Part shown: in pieces, positions 8,415 through 16,577 of the stretch | Layout: each line of letters starts with the position of its first letter | How positions within the stretch are numbered: the first letter of the stretch is position 1 | Assembly: GCA_900696575.1 (NCBI GenBank) | Contig: CAADHD010000015.1 | Coordinates: forward strand, 1 to 64,000 | Source of the DNA: an uncultured Bacteroidota bacterium | GTDB taxonomy: Bacteria > Bacteroidota > Bacteroidia > AKYH767-A > OLB10 | Direction: 5' to 3' | Length of the DNA stretch: 64,000 nt | Position numbers and translations under genes: made by a program | The notes under the pieces: model-generated | Database searches by the model: none | What the model saw: only the letters and a program-made list of their open reading frames with translations | Told to the model about the DNA's origin: nothing

Positions 8415-8851
8415 TGATTAAATACCTGATTTTACTCCATGTTCTGGGAGCTTGTATCTGGACAGGAGGCCATCTGGTTCTGGCCTTAGCTGTGTTGCCA
8501 AAAGCATTGAAAAAAAAGAATCCGGAAATTGTGCGTGAATTTGAATCGCATTTTGAAAAAATTGGTATTCCGGCTCTTTTGCTTCAGGTTATAAGCGGGC
8601 TTTTTATGGCTGCCTATTACCTTCCTGTTCAGGAATGGTTTTGCTTTAACGGACGCATTCAGACACACATCGGCATAAAACTGATTCTACTTATTTTAAC
8701 TTTTGCCCTGGCCATTCATGCTCGCCTGTTTATCATTCCAAAACTTTCACCTCAAAATTTAACGCTGCTGGCCTGGCATATTGCCGCAGTTACCTGTATT
8801 GCCGTGCTGATGGTTTTTCTGGGATTAAATTTCCGTTTAGCCATTGAATAG
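8411..8851 (+). CDS. Four-helix integral membrane protein, CopD-like
   Basis: The 146-residue protein has four hydrophobic segments: YLILLHVLGACIWTGGHLVL, PALLLQVISGLFMAAYYL, IGIKLILLILTFALAIHA and LAWHIAAVTCIAVLMVFLGL. His residues at the membrane edges (LLHVLG, TGGH, QTHIG, HARLF, AWHIA) resemble the CopD/cytochrome b561-like fold, which can bind copper or heme. The ATGATG start overlaps the stop of the lyase gene (ATGA), so translation is coupled. The strict linkage hints that the protein serves the lyase (transport, electron transfer or sensing), but no role can be fixed from the sequence. Confidence 0.75.
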   Translation: MMIKYLILLHVLGACIWTGGHLVLALAVLPKALKKKNPEIVREFESHFEKIGIPALLLQVISGLFMAAYYLPVQEWFCFNGRIQTHIGIKLILLILTFALAIHARLFIIPKLSPQNLTLLAWHIAAVTCIAVLMVFLGLNFRLAIE

Positions 8852-8869
8852 CACCGCGCATTATGTTTT

Positions 8870-8889
8870 GGCAGGTTAATGCACCTGCC
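8870..8889. terminator. Hairpin between convergent genes
   Basis: GGCAGGT (8870-8876) and ACCTGCC (8883-8889) form a 7-bp perfect stem with a 6-nt loop between the convergent CopD-like and cca genes. There is no good T-run on either side beyond TTTT upstream and AAATTAAAAA downstream, so termination is plausible but weak. Confidence 0.4.
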
Positions 8890-8946
8890 TAAATTAAAAA
8901 CTGACGGGTTGGAGCGGCTACTGAAATACCTGCCTGATTCTTGAAA

Positions 8947-10371
8947 CTACACCACTGCTTTTAATCCCAGTTCTTCGCCCTTTTTCAACATCAGTCGGTA
9001 GGCATCTTCATAAGTATTCGGAATCACTCCATCCAGAATAGCATCGCGAATGGCATCTTTAATAATTCCAACATTACGTGATGGTTTTAAACCGAAGGTT
9101 TGCATGATGAGTTCTCCGCTGACGGGTGGCTGCCAGTTTCGGATGCGGTCTTTCTCTTCAATCTCCACCAGCTTTTGTTTTACAAGTTCAAAATTCTGAC
9201 GGTATCGTTTTACTTTCTCTTCGTTTTTTGATGTGATGTCGGCATGGCAGAGGGTCATGAGGTCATCAATATCATCACCGGCTTCGAAGAGTAATCTTCG
9301 TACAGCCGAATCGGTTACTGTTTCCTGAGCCAGCACAATAGGCCGCAGGTGAAGCAATACGAGTTTCTGTACATACTTCATTTTCTCATTAAGCGGAAGT
9401 CGCAGTTGTTTAAAGATGGCAGGAACCATACGAGCGCCTTTGTCTTCATGTCCGTGAAAAGTCCATCCTGCTTTCGGCTCGAATCGCTGGGTAACCGGTT
9501 TGGCAATGTCATGCAGAATGGCAGCCCAGCGAAGCCACAGGTTGTCTGTCATTTCACTGATGTTGTCAAGCACCTTAAGCGTGTGATAGAAATTGTCTTT
9601 ATGCCCTTTGCCGTTTACATACTGAACTCCGTGAAGCGCTGCCATTTGCGGAAAGATGATATGCAGCAGGCCGGTATCAAACAGCATATTAAAACCGATG
9701 GATGGCGATTGGGCCATGATGATCTTATTCAGTTCATCGGTAATACGTTCCATCGAAACAATTTTAATCCGTTCGCACATACTTGAAACAGCTTCATACG
9801 ATGCGCTTTCAATGCCGAAGCGGAGTTGTGTGGCAAACCGTATGGCACGCATCATACGCAACGGGTCATCGCTGTAGGTAGCTTCGGGCTCCAATGGCGT
9901 ACGGATAATTTTTTTATTCAGGTCGGCCAGCCCTTCAAACGGGTCAATCAGTACACCGTAATTTTTTTTATTGAGAGAAACCGCCAGCGCATTGATGGTA
10001 AAATCGCGTCTGAGCTGGTCATCTTCCAGTGTTCCTTTTTCCACATCGGGTTTGCGCGAATCCTGTTGATACGATTCTTTACGAGCGCCAACAAACTCAA
10101 TCTGATAATCGCCATGCATAAACATGGCCGTTCCGAAATTTTTAAAAAACGACACATGCGAAGCGCCTTCCAGTTTTTCAGCCGTTAGTTTTGCCAGTTC
10201 AATTCCGTTGCCTGTGGTAACAATGTCAATGTCTTTACAAGGCCTTCCGAGCAAGGCATCACGCACAAAACCGCCAATGACAAAACATTCTTCTCCATGC
10301 TTTTCAGCCGCTTCGGAACAAAGGCTGAAAACAGGATGGGTAAGAATATCGCTGAGGTTAAGGGTTGCCAT
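8947..10371 (-). CDS. cca: CCA-adding tRNA nucleotidyltransferase with HD domain
   Basis: The enzyme adds or repairs the 3'-CCA end of tRNAs. The 474-residue protein has the class II polymerase beta-like head: GGFVRD (33-38), the metal-binding DID (47-49), RRDFTINALAV and YSDDPLRMMRAIRFATQL. After the RNA-binding region comes an HD phosphohydrolase domain with AAILHDIAKPVTQR and HGHEDKG, then a helical tail. This is the Bacteroidota arrangement of a CCA or poly(A)-polymerase-like protein fused to HD; one gene per genome normally makes it the full CCA enzyme. It is the last gene of a dapD, GT9, tsaC, cca operon, 11 nt after tsaC. Confidence 0.93.
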   Translation of the reverse strand: MATLNLSDILTHPVFSLCSEAAEKHGEECFVIGGFVRDALLGRPCKDIDIVTTGNGIELAKLTAEKLEGASHVSFFKNFGTAMFMHGDYQIEFVGARKESYQQDSRKPDVEKGTLEDDQLRRDFTINALAVSLNKKNYGVLIDPFEGLADLNKKIIRTPLEPEATYSDDPLRMMRAIRFATQLRFGIESASYEAVSSMCERIKIVSMERITDELNKIIMAQSPSIGFNMLFDTGLLHIIFPQMAALHGVQYVNGKGHKDNFYHTLKVLDNISEMTDNLWLRWAAILHDIAKPVTQRFEPKAGWTFHGHEDKGARMVPAIFKQLRLPLNEKMKYVQKLVLLHLRPIVLAQETVTDSAVRRLLFEAGDDIDDLMTLCHADITSKNEEKVKRYRQNFELVKQKLVEIEEKDRIRNWQPPVSGELIMQTFGLKPSRNVGIIKDAIRDAILDGVIPNTYEDAYRLMLKKGEELGLKAVV

Positions 10372-10382
10372 GGTACGCGAAT

Positions 10383-10964
10383 TTACTTTCTAAGAAACCT
10401 GAATGTGCCGTTCAGTTCCATCCTGATAATGACAGAAGGAACCCCCTTCCTTTTTTTCTCGCTATCGAGATTCACCATATAATCCACCTGCGATTTTACG
10501 GCTTCTGAAATTTCATCAAAACAGGAAGGCGATGGCTCACCGCTGATGTTAGCCGATGTGGAAACGATAGCCTTTCCGGCAAGGTGCATCAGCCTCCGGC
10601 AGAAATCATGTTTCGGAATCCGGATGCCCACTGTGCCATCCTCTGCTATGACGGCAGGCGACAGGCTTTTGGCTCCGGGATAAATAATGGTAAGCGGGCG
10701 TTCGCTGTTTTCAATAAGCGGCCAGGCCATTTCGGGAACAGCCCGTACATATTTACTCAGATGATTCTCTGACTCAACAAGCACAATCATGCTTTTGCTT
10801 TCCTCGCGCTGTTTTATTTTAAAAATGCGTTTTACGGCTTCGGTATTTGTTGCATCGCAACCAAGCCCCCAGATGGTATCGGTAGGATATAAAATAACTC
10901 CACCGTTGCAGATTATTTCCGCACAATGCCTTGCTTCTTTTTCAATTACTTCTTTCGGGATCAT
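10383..10964 (-). CDS. tsaC: L-threonylcarbamoyladenylate synthase (TsaC/Sua5/YrdC family)
   Basis: The family makes threonylcarbamoyl-AMP from threonine, bicarbonate and ATP for the t6A37 modification of ANN-decoding tRNAs. The 193-residue single-domain protein has GGVILYPTDTIWGLGCDATN, the KIKQREESKSMIVLV segment (the KxR...K signature of YrdC), PLTIIYPG, GTVGIRIPKHDF and STSANISGEPSPSCFDEI. There is no Sua5 C-terminal domain, so it is the short TsaC type; a YciO-like paralogue role cannot be excluded. The start overlaps the stop of the glycosyltransferase gene (ATGA). Neighbouring cca also acts on tRNA. Confidence 0.92.
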   Translation of the reverse strand: MIPKEVIEKEARHCAEIICNGGVILYPTDTIWGLGCDATNTEAVKRIFKIKQREESKSMIVLVESENHLSKYVRAVPEMAWPLIENSERPLTIIYPGAKSLSPAVIAEDGTVGIRIPKHDFCRRLMHLAGKAIVSTSANISGEPSPSCFDEISEAVKSQVDYMVNLDSEKKRKGVPSVIIRMELNGTFRFLRK

Positions 10965-11935
10965 GGCAACAGGGATTCGGTGAATTGAATGTGCATGGCG
11001 CAGTTAAAATGATTTTGCGGGCAGGCTTTCATACCATGCAATCCACACGGGCGGCAGGCCGGAGCCGGATGGGCGCTGATGATTTTTGATTGATCAGACA
11101 GCGGCCCGAAACCAAATTCAGGAACCGTTGAAAGAAAAAATGCCGTTACCGGTGCATTGACGGCCGAAGCCAGATGCAATGGCGCTGAATCATTCACATA
11201 ATTCATTACGGCTCCTTTCATCAATGCTGCCGATTGAAGAAAAGTAAGTTTTCCGGTGAGGTTCTCGGTTTCCGCTTTCGTCATAGCCCTTATTTCTTCT
11301 GCCGGTTTATCATCCTCCTTCCCTCCTATTAAAAACACTTTGTATTTGTCATTCAAAAGATGAATAAGTGCTGCCCATTTAACGGCAGGCAATTGCTTGG
11401 TAAACCAAACCGAAGCAGGGGCAATACATACATAAGGCGATATGGTAAACTGTTTTACAAATTCAAAATCATCAGCAGAAGGATATAACCGCGGCTTTGA
11501 TTTTTCTTTCTTTACCAGATGACTTATCAATTGATGGTTACGCGAAGTTTCATGCTCCCCATTGCCAATCAAATGAGGATAACGGTGTGTGAAAAAAAAC
11601 GAAAGCGGATTTTTTACAAATCCTGATGTGGATTTACCTCCGGAGAAAACAGTTACCAATCCCGATGAAAAAAACCGTTGAACATTGATCACTTCATCAT
11701 ACTTCTCATTTCTGATTTCGCGAATCAGCGAAACAAGGTTTGCTGCTTTTTTCTCCTTCTTATTCCACACATAAACCTTCTTTACAAACGGATGATTACG
11801 AAACAGCGATTCATTTCCTTTCCTTACTGCAAAATCAATCCGGGCATCAGGCAAATGATGATGCAATGATTCAGCAACGGAGGTACTGAGAATTACATCG
11901 CCCGGAAAAGCAGTTTGAATGATGAGAATTTTCAA
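10961..11935 (-). CDS. Glycosyltransferase family 9 (heptosyltransferase-like)
   Basis: Family 9 enzymes add heptose or related sugars to the lipopolysaccharide core on the cytoplasmic face of the inner membrane. The 324-residue protein has the N-terminal KILIIQTAFPGDVILSTSVAESL block with the Asp that acts as base, a middle domain with VCIAPASVWFTKQLPAVKWAALI, FLIGGKEDD, and the donor-site block NYVNDSAPLHLASAVNAPVTAFF, ending with a Cys-rich CRPCGLHGMKACPQ. The start codon is TTG at 11935, since no ATG is available and the family begins exactly here. It lies 14 nt after dapD and overlaps tsaC by 4 nt. Confidence 0.9.
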   Translation of the reverse strand: MKILIIQTAFPGDVILSTSVAESLHHHLPDARIDFAVRKGNESLFRNHPFVKKVYVWNKKEKKAANLVSLIREIRNEKYDEVINVQRFFSSGLVTVFSGGKSTSGFVKNPLSFFFTHRYPHLIGNGEHETSRNHQLISHLVKKEKSKPRLYPSADDFEFVKQFTISPYVCIAPASVWFTKQLPAVKWAALIHLLNDKYKVFLIGGKEDDKPAEEIRAMTKAETENLTGKLTFLQSAALMKGAVMNYVNDSAPLHLASAVNAPVTAFFLSTVPEFGFGPLSDQSKIISAHPAPACRPCGLHGMKACPQNHFNCAMHIQFTESLLP

Positions 11936-11949
11936 TTTCAGGAAACCGG

Positions 11950-12756
11950 TTAAACCGCTACATTGAATTCGCGCAGCGTATTGTTAAGTGAAGTTTTTAA
12001 ATCGGTGGAGGCTTTGCGTTTGCCGATAATCAGGGCGCAGGGAACCTGAAAAGTGCCGGCAGGAAATTTCTTCTCCATGCTTCCCGGAATCACCACCGAC
12101 CGTGCCGGAACCATTCCTTTGAACTCAACCGGAGCGCTGCCCGTAACATCTATAATTTTGGTAGAAGCCGTTAGCGTTACCCCTGCCCCGATAACGGCCT
12201 CGCTTTGCACCTGCACTCCTTCCACGATAATGCAACGCGAGCCGATAAAACATCCGTCTTCAATAATAACAGGCGAAGCCTGCACCGGCTCCAGCACTCC
12301 GCCAATCCCGACTCCTCCGCTCAAATGGACATTCTTTCCGATCTGCGCGCAACTGCCAACGGTTGCCCAGGTATCTACCATGGTTCCTTCGTCAACATAA
12401 GCGCCTATGTTTACATACGAAGGCATGAGGATGACATTACGGGCAAGGAATGCCCCATAGCGCGCCACGGCATTCGGAACCACACGAACTCCGAGTGCAG
12501 CAAAATTTTTCTTCAACGGAATTTTATCGTGATACTCAAACGGACCGGCTTCCATTGTCTGCATCTGCATCACCCCAAAATAAAGCAGCACTGCTTTTTT
12601 CACCCATTCATTAACCTGCCAGGCAGTGTCTTTCTTCTCCGCTATGCGAATGATGCCTTTATCCAATTGTTCCATTACGGATTTAATGGCAGTTACCGTT
12701 TCTTGGTTCTTTAGTAACTCCCTGTTATTCCAGGCATTCTCAATAAGTTGTTGCAT
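11950..12756 (-). CDS. dapD: 2,3,4,5-tetrahydropyridine-2,6-dicarboxylate N-succinyltransferase (DapD)
   Basis: DapD transfers succinyl from succinyl-CoA to tetrahydrodipicolinate in the succinylase branch of lysine and diaminopimelate synthesis. The 268-residue protein has a helical N-terminus and a left-handed beta-helix built from hexapeptide repeats, visible as NVILMPSYVNIGAYVDEGTM, VHLSGGVGIGG, PVIIEDGCFIGSRCIIVEGV and EAVIGAGVTLTAST. VPARSVVIPGS is a typical late block. Length agrees with the family. It is the first gene of the operon that includes GT9, tsaC and cca, expressed from a promoter shared face-to-face with ruvX. Confidence 0.96.
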   Translation of the reverse strand: MQQLIENAWNNRELLKNQETVTAIKSVMEQLDKGIIRIAEKKDTAWQVNEWVKKAVLLYFGVMQMQTMEAGPFEYHDKIPLKKNFAALGVRVVPNAVARYGAFLARNVILMPSYVNIGAYVDEGTMVDTWATVGSCAQIGKNVHLSGGVGIGGVLEPVQASPVIIEDGCFIGSRCIIVEGVQVQSEAVIGAGVTLTASTKIIDVTGSAPVEFKGMVPARSVVIPGSMEKKFPAGTFQVPCALIIGKRKASTDLKTSLNNTLREFNVAV

Positions 12757-12773
12757 GATATATTCTGAAAGCG

Positions 12774-12805
12774 CAAAAGTAACGCTGCATGGATTGATAC
12801 TTTTG
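12774..12805. promoter_or_regulatory. Divergent promoter pair between dapD operon and ruvX
   Basis: Two perfect TAnnTTTG boxes point outward. On the minus strand TACTTTTG occupies 12781 to 12774, 17 bases before the dapD ATG. On the plus strand TACTTTTG occupies 12798-12805, only 4 bases before the ruvX ATG. The 16-base gap between the boxes means RNA polymerase cannot fill both at once, so the two units probably compete. Confidence 0.65.
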
Positions 12806-12809
12806 CCTC

Positions 12810-13223
12810 ATGCCCCGCATCCTTGCCATTGATTATGGATTGAAACGTACCGGTATTGCCGTTACTGATGAACTGCAACTGATTGCCACCGGTTTGCAGG
12901 CAGTGGAAACCCGTAAGCTGACTGACTTTCTGAATAAATACGTTTCAGAAAATCGAGTGCAAACCATCCTGATTGGCGAGCCGAAACGATTGAATAATCA
13001 GCCTACACACATTACCAAAGAGGTACATACACTGGCTGATAAACTGAAAACTCTGTTTCCATCTGCAGAAATAAAACTGCTGGATGAGCGCTTCACTTCC
13101 AAAATGGCGCAGCGCGAGATAGCCGGTATGGGTTTAAAAAAATCGCAGCGGAAAGAAAAAGAGCTGACTGATGTGGTAAGTGCGGTAATACTGCTGCAGG
13201 GATATCTTGACTCCGCAAAATAA
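12810..13223 (+). CDS. ruvX: Holliday junction resolvase-like protein RuvX (YqgF)
   Basis: The 137-residue protein has the RNase H-like fold of the YqgF family, essential in many bacteria and linked to 16S rRNA 5' end processing and to Holliday junction resolution. Motifs are MPRILAIDYGLKRTGIAVTDE (first catalytic Asp at residue 8), TILIGEPKRLN, KLLDERFTSKMAQ (Glu/Asp region) and LTDVVSAVILLQGYL (final Asp). The start is fixed by homology, yet it lies 4 nt after a -7 promoter box, so the main transcript may be leaderless or nearly so. Confidence 0.93.
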   Translation: MPRILAIDYGLKRTGIAVTDELQLIATGLQAVETRKLTDFLNKYVSENRVQTILIGEPKRLNNQPTHITKEVHTLADKLKTLFPSAEIKLLDERFTSKMAQREIAGMGLKKSQRKEKELTDVVSAVILLQGYLDSAK

Positions 13224-13226
13224 AAA

Positions 13227-13249
13227 ACCCTGCCACATCCGGGCAGGGT
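13227..13249 (-). terminator. Rho-independent terminator of the CsgG-like operon
   Basis: ACCCTGCC (13227-13234) pairs with GGCAGGGT (13242-13249) in an 8-bp perfect stem with a 7-nt loop. Read on the minus strand it is followed by TTTTTTATTTT, making it a strong terminator for the operon that ends at 13273. Read on the plus strand it lacks a T-run but may still end ruvX transcripts. Confidence 0.8.
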
Positions 13250-13272
13250 AATGATTGGTCAGCTTTCAAGTA

Positions 13273-14241
13273 TTATTTCAGCTTCATTGATATCTTTCCT
13301 GATTTCAAATCAGTGATTTCAAAACGACCGGCATATTTTTTATCAATTACTGTGGCCAGATCATCCGAGCTGCCATGATGACGAACACTGTAGGTTGCAA
13401 TGTTGTTTTCAAATTTTGCCAGTTCAGCGCTTTTTACTCCTGCTGTGTTTTTCAGCATATCCAGCGTATTGCTTTTCTGCGAAAAGGAACAATTGGATAC
13501 TACTACGGTTGTCAGATTTGAATTGAGTTCCTCAGCAGAAGGCATCGGAATGTTATCCTTTTCCTGAGCAAGATACTCCACGGCCTGAATAATTCCCTTT
13601 TCAAGAGCAGCAGCCACAGCAGGATTAGAAGATGTTTTGCCTGACATTTTTATGCCGACAAATCGGAAACTGCTTCCGCTGCCTTTCCTGGCTTCCACAT
13701 TAAAACTGGTTGATTTAAGAATGGCTCCTGTTTTAGGACTAAGGACTTTAAGAATAAAACCGATTTTCGCTTTTGATGTGCTGGAACTTATTCCCAGAGT
13801 TCCCGAAGTAGAAGTGGCATCATTGTATTCGGTTACTTCACCGGTAACTACTATTTGTGCCTGCAGTAACTTACCTTTTTCGGTTCCCGTACCGGCATCC
13901 ACATATTCGGAATTGGCAAGGTCGGTTTCTTTGGTTACATCATCTAATTTGCGGATTTCTTCCAAAACCTGAAAACAATTTACCTGACTCAGGGCATTAC
14001 TCAGCATGGTACTCATGTTCTCTCCCAGTTCTTTCGGAGAGTTGCCTGCAGTAGAATTGAAACGTGATACACGAACGCGTACACGTTTCTCAAATGGAAT
14101 ATCCTTACATTTTTCCTGAACGGCTTCCATTTTTATCTGTACTTCGTCTTTCTTTTTGTCTTTGTCCTGCGAAAAGACGGTCTGTGAAAACGCAATCAGC
14201 ATTATGCCGGTGGCAATCAAGGTGTTTTTTAAGTTTAACAT
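13273..14241 (-). CDS. CsgG-like exported protein
   Basis: The 322-residue protein has a signal peptide (about 1-24, ending VFSQ), a charged linker (DKDKKKDEVQ), and a CsgG/curli-assembly-like domain at about 45-225: RVRVSRFNSTAGNSPKELGENMSTMLSNAL, CFQVLEEIRKLDDV, AQIVVTGEVTEYND, GFILKVLSPKTGAIL and SNPAVAAALEKGIIQAVEYLA. A separate C-terminal domain (about 240-322) has alternating beta and alpha texture (VKSAELAKFENNIATYSV, DDLATVIDKKYA). There is no lipobox Cys at the signal cleavage site, unlike E. coli CsgG, and no curli subunit genes are near. It closes an operon with a T9SS protein, LemA and a beta-barrel protein. Confidence 0.75.
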   Translation of the reverse strand: MLNLKNTLIATGIMLIAFSQTVFSQDKDKKKDEVQIKMEAVQEKCKDIPFEKRVRVRVSRFNSTAGNSPKELGENMSTMLSNALSQVNCFQVLEEIRKLDDVTKETDLANSEYVDAGTGTEKGKLLQAQIVVTGEVTEYNDATSTSGTLGISSSTSKAKIGFILKVLSPKTGAILKSTSFNVEARKGSGSSFRFVGIKMSGKTSSNPAVAAALEKGIIQAVEYLAQEKDNIPMPSAEELNSNLTTVVVSNCSFSQKSNTLDMLKNTAGVKSAELAKFENNIATYSVRHHGSSDDLATVIDKKYAGRFEITDLKSGKISMKLK

Positions 14242-14268
14242 AGTCGTTTGTTTTTAGATGGTTTTGAT

Positions 14269-15672
14269 TTATTTGTTGATGAGGATAAGCGCTGAATTCT
14301 GTGTGTTGACGCTGATTAAATTGAGCCGGTAAATTCCAGCAGGCACTTTCAGTGAAAGTCGATTTTGATTTTTTACCGGTAAGGGTTGGGCTATCAGTTT
14401 ACCATTTACATCGTACAGAGAAAATACAATTTCCTTAGTAGTTATATCCGGGCTTGAAAAGTTAAAATTCCCATCAGACGGATTAGGCCAAACTTTTAAT
14501 TTTGACTGATTATTCGCTGAAAGAAAAGGCACTGAAGACGTAGCGCCCACTTCAACCAAATCACAATTCGGATTCTGGCCTTCTGCCTGAATAAAACCGT
14601 GAACCAATGTATAAGTATTGGTGTTGTAATCAAACTTAAAAACCACACCATTTCCGTTTGGTCCGCCTAAACCCAATGTAGCATACAGTTTTGAATCGCT
14701 GGCTTTGATAAAACTCTGCCAGGGCAAGGCACCGGTGTTCATGTAATTAAAATTGAATTCGATATTGTAAACATTGGTATTGATATCAAAACTGAAAACA
14801 AGACCGCTTCCGACTGAACCGCCATTGCTGACTAATCCGTACAACTTTGCGCTGTTTACCTGTATCATACTGTTCCATGGCCATTTGCCATTGGTAATAT
14901 TAAAGTCCATCAGTTTGGTATAACTGCCATTGGCAGGATTAAACATGAACAACACGCCATCATCCGTTTGACCTCCGTTTCGTGTCATGCCATACATCAT
15001 TCCGTTACTCGCTTCGTAAAGCGAGCCGTAGGGAGTTTTGCCGTTGGCTGCTGCAAAATGGTGTTCAACAATAACCTGTCCTGTGTTGATGTTATAGCTC
15101 ACAATAGTTCCGCTGCTGTTAGCGCCACCGTAAGCAAGCAATCCATAAAGCCGGCCATTTAAGGTTGACTGAATAAAGCGATCAGTAAATCCATTTCCTT
15201 CTGTTGCATTGTTGAAAGTATGCAAACTTGTAATCTGATCATTGGCAGGATTCAGTTCAATAAGATTATTGATTCCGCCTCCGTACAGTTTACCATTATT
15301 GGCCAGCATAAAACTTCCCCATGGAAAAGCACCATTGGTAAAATTGAAATCAAGCAGTTTGGTAACGGTGTTATTGGAAGGGTTCACTTTAATTACAGTT
15401 CCAACATTGCCGCTGCCTCCGGCATTGGCTGTTCCATACAGCATGTTATTCGGGGCAAGGCATAAACTTCCCTGAGGGTTGGAGCCGGAAATAGAGTCAA
15501 AAGAGAAAATGGTTGAAAAACCGGTACCGTCACCATTCACTTTAAAAATGGTTCCTTTATTCATGGTACCTCCGTAAGTACACATTCCCCATAGTTGAGG
15601 ATTCTGTGCAGATGCCGGTATATTCAGCGAGGCAAAGCATACTGCCCATAAGATGATGCGAATTATTTTCAT
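14269..15672 (-). CDS. T9SS-sorted protein with GloVer tandem repeats
   Basis: The 467-residue protein has a signal peptide (MKIIRIILWAVCFASLNIPASAQ) and about seven repeats of roughly 50 residues of the type GG..NKGTIFKVN..G..T.L..F, each with a G-x-LYG element (MLYGTANAGG, KLYGGGINN, RLYGLLAYGG, MMYGMTRNGG, KLYGLVSNGG, KLYATLGLGG). This is the GloVer (choice-of-anchor tandem repeat, TIGR03803-like) architecture, probably a beta-propeller. The C-terminal about 75 residues (VWPNPSDGNFNF, FSLYDVNGKLI, VPAGIYRLNLI) are a T9SS type A sorting domain, so the protein is expected at the cell surface or outside. It lies between lemA and the csgG-like gene. Confidence 0.88.
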   Translation of the reverse strand: MKIIRIILWAVCFASLNIPASAQNPQLWGMCTYGGTMNKGTIFKVNGDGTGFSTIFSFDSISGSNPQGSLCLAPNNMLYGTANAGGSGNVGTVIKVNPSNNTVTKLLDFNFTNGAFPWGSFMLANNGKLYGGGINNLIELNPANDQITSLHTFNNATEGNGFTDRFIQSTLNGRLYGLLAYGGANSSGTIVSYNINTGQVIVEHHFAAANGKTPYGSLYEASNGMMYGMTRNGGQTDDGVLFMFNPANGSYTKLMDFNITNGKWPWNSMIQVNSAKLYGLVSNGGSVGSGLVFSFDINTNVYNIEFNFNYMNTGALPWQSFIKASDSKLYATLGLGGPNGNGVVFKFDYNTNTYTLVHGFIQAEGQNPNCDLVEVGATSSVPFLSANNQSKLKVWPNPSDGNFNFSSPDITTKEIVFSLYDVNGKLIAQPLPVKNQNRLSLKVPAGIYRLNLISVNTQNSALILINK

Positions 15673-15696
15673 AGTCGTTTATAAATTTTCGGCAAT

Positions 15697-16545
15697 TTAA
15701 TTAATCGCTTCACTTTGATTCGTTACAGATGTCAGCACTTCGATCTTCTTCCACTCTTCGCTTCCTGCTTCCGAAATCATGGCTTCTTCGTTCAGTGTTC
15801 CATTATTCTTAAGCAACAGAATTTCTTCTTTGGCAACCGGTCCTTTGGGAACACCGCCCGGAGTCATGTAGAAATAGCGCGTTTGCGTTTTCTCTTTCAC
15901 TTTATCGGCAATAAGTTTTCCGGCTTGCCCGGCATGCCCGGCTAAAGTTTTTGTGGCTGAAGAAAGACTGCTTCCGGCATTACTCAGGAATTGCTGCAGC
16001 CGTTCGCCATCATCGGTTTTAAATTCTTTAAGGCTGGTAACATCGGTAGCTCCGCTGATATCAAATTGCAAATAAGGCGCTTCGGAAAAACCCATGAACC
16101 GTGCAACAAAAATGGTTGGGATTTTTAATCGTGCCTGATTGTACTGTTCTACGCATGAATTGTAGGCTATGCGTTGGTTCTGTATGTCTTTCTCACATCC
16201 TTCAATGTTATCAACCAGCCGGTGATACTGTTCATTGGCTTTGAGGTTGGGAAAACGCTCTATCATTCCCTGAATGGAAGCCAGCGTAGCCCCCGATTGC
16301 TGATAGCTGTTCATCAGGCTGGCGGCTGTGGTGTCATTCGAAATTTTTAATTGAACGAACTGCTCGGCTTCCTGGTAATTCTTCACCACATCAATCAGTT
16401 GATTGATCAGCGAAAGTTTTTTGCTGATGCTTACCTGGATGTTGCTGGCCTGCCTGCGTACGGGTTGTGCAAGGCGCTGTAAACGGTTGTAAGAAGTAAT
16501 GGCCAAAGCCACAATTACAATGAGTAGAAGGATAAATAGTGTCAT
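15697..16545 (-). CDS. LemA family protein with C-terminal GYF-2 domain
   Basis: The 282-residue protein has one N-terminal transmembrane segment (MTLFILLLIVIVALAITSYN) followed by the LemA antiparallel helical bundle: NIQVSISKKLSLINQLIDVVKNYQ, NLKANEQYHRLVDNIEGCEKDIQNQRIAYN and the family block IPTIFVARFMGFSEAPYLQF. The C-terminus (about 220-275) carries a GYF_2-like domain: YFYMTPGGVPKGPVAKEEILLLKNNGTL...EEWKKIE. GYF-type domains bind proline-rich peptides or act as adaptors, so this version of LemA may recruit a partner. The fusion is less usual than LemA alone. It is third from the end of the operon. Confidence 0.85.
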   Translation of the reverse strand: MTLFILLLIVIVALAITSYNRLQRLAQPVRRQASNIQVSISKKLSLINQLIDVVKNYQEAEQFVQLKISNDTTAASLMNSYQQSGATLASIQGMIERFPNLKANEQYHRLVDNIEGCEKDIQNQRIAYNSCVEQYNQARLKIPTIFVARFMGFSEAPYLQFDISGATDVTSLKEFKTDDGERLQQFLSNAGSSLSSATKTLAGHAGQAGKLIADKVKEKTQTRYFYMTPGGVPKGPVAKEEILLLKNNGTLNEEAMISEAGSEEWKKIEVLTSVTNQSEAIN

Positions 16546-16577
16546 GGTTTTGTTGTTTTAATTGTTTGTATGATTGA

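Noticed and set aside
13273-14241. Curli secretion pore
   Set aside because: No lipobox Cys, an extra C-terminal domain, and no curli subunit or accessory genes nearby; only the CsgG-like domain is supported.
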